5,591 bases of DNA from Bacillota bacterium. Lineage in GTDB: Bacteria; Bacillota; Clostridia; Acetivibrionales; DSM-1351. The stretch covers positions 1 through 5,591 of the forward strand of contig JAEWMS010000083.1 in NCBI GenBank assembly GCA_023393115.1, in the 5' to 3' direction. This document shows positions 5,576 to 5,591 of this stretch, piece after piece. The position numbers were made by a program, and so were the translations under genes. The notes under the pieces were generated by a model. It had not been told where the DNA came from. It saw nothing but the letters and a program-made list of their open reading frames with translations, and made no database searches. Numbering within the stretch: the stretch's first letter is position 1; each line of letters starts with the position of its first letter.

Positions 5576-5591
5576 AAGATAATAATACCGT
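5569..5591 (+). CDS. Start of a gene cut by the window edge
   Basis: ATG at 5569 opens a frame of seven complete codons (MSQDNNT) before the window ends. AAAGGA (5557-5562) lies 6 nt upstream as a moderate ribosome binding site, and a candidate promoter precedes it. Too little is present to name a product. Having a promoter, ribosome binding site and start in the right order makes a real gene likely. Confidence 0.45.

Overview
The window is AT-rich DNA with strong AGGAGG-type ribosome binding sites, a TTG start, a short Gram-positive-style lipoprotein and two transposon families common in Clostridia. It reads as an accessory region of a low-GC Firmicute, most likely a clostridium. This assignment is inference from style; no marker gene is present.

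Layout. (1) Bases 2-2442 hold an apparently complete IS21-family insertion sequence. Both genes run on the minus strand: istA (DDE transposase) and istB (AAA+ helper ATPase), overlapping by 4 nt. The two ends carry matching TGTAACA-type repeats at the same distances (20 and 43 nt) from each proposed tip. (2) Bases 2443-3020 contain no convincing intact gene. They hold a perfect 19-bp palindrome, what looks like the 3' end of a lost gene, and a following strong ribosome binding site with the 5' end of a second gene whose frame then runs into unrelated sequence. (3) Bases 3094-4934 hold two minus-strand genes, probably one transcription unit. The first is an unrecognised 460-residue protein with an N-terminal Asn-rich repeat of about 20 residues, which looks like a beta-solenoid. 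It is followed by a small lipoprotein, with a long inverted repeat just past the lipoprotein stop. (4) From about 4950 to 5486 on the plus strand lies the C-terminal half of an IS110-family transposase. Its N-terminal catalytic domain is missing, and it abuts the start of the 460-residue gene head to head. (5) Bases 5487-5591 hold a candidate promoter, a dyad around it and the first codons of another plus-strand gene cut by the window edge.

Overall the window is a mosaic of one intact element and several broken ones surrounding an uncharacterised two-gene cassette. The IS21 genes work together: IstA cuts and joins, IstB assists target capture. The 460-residue protein and the lipoprotein are probably co-expressed, but I cannot assign a function to either. 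The cassette and its sharp junction with the IS110 fragment are the parts most worth following up.
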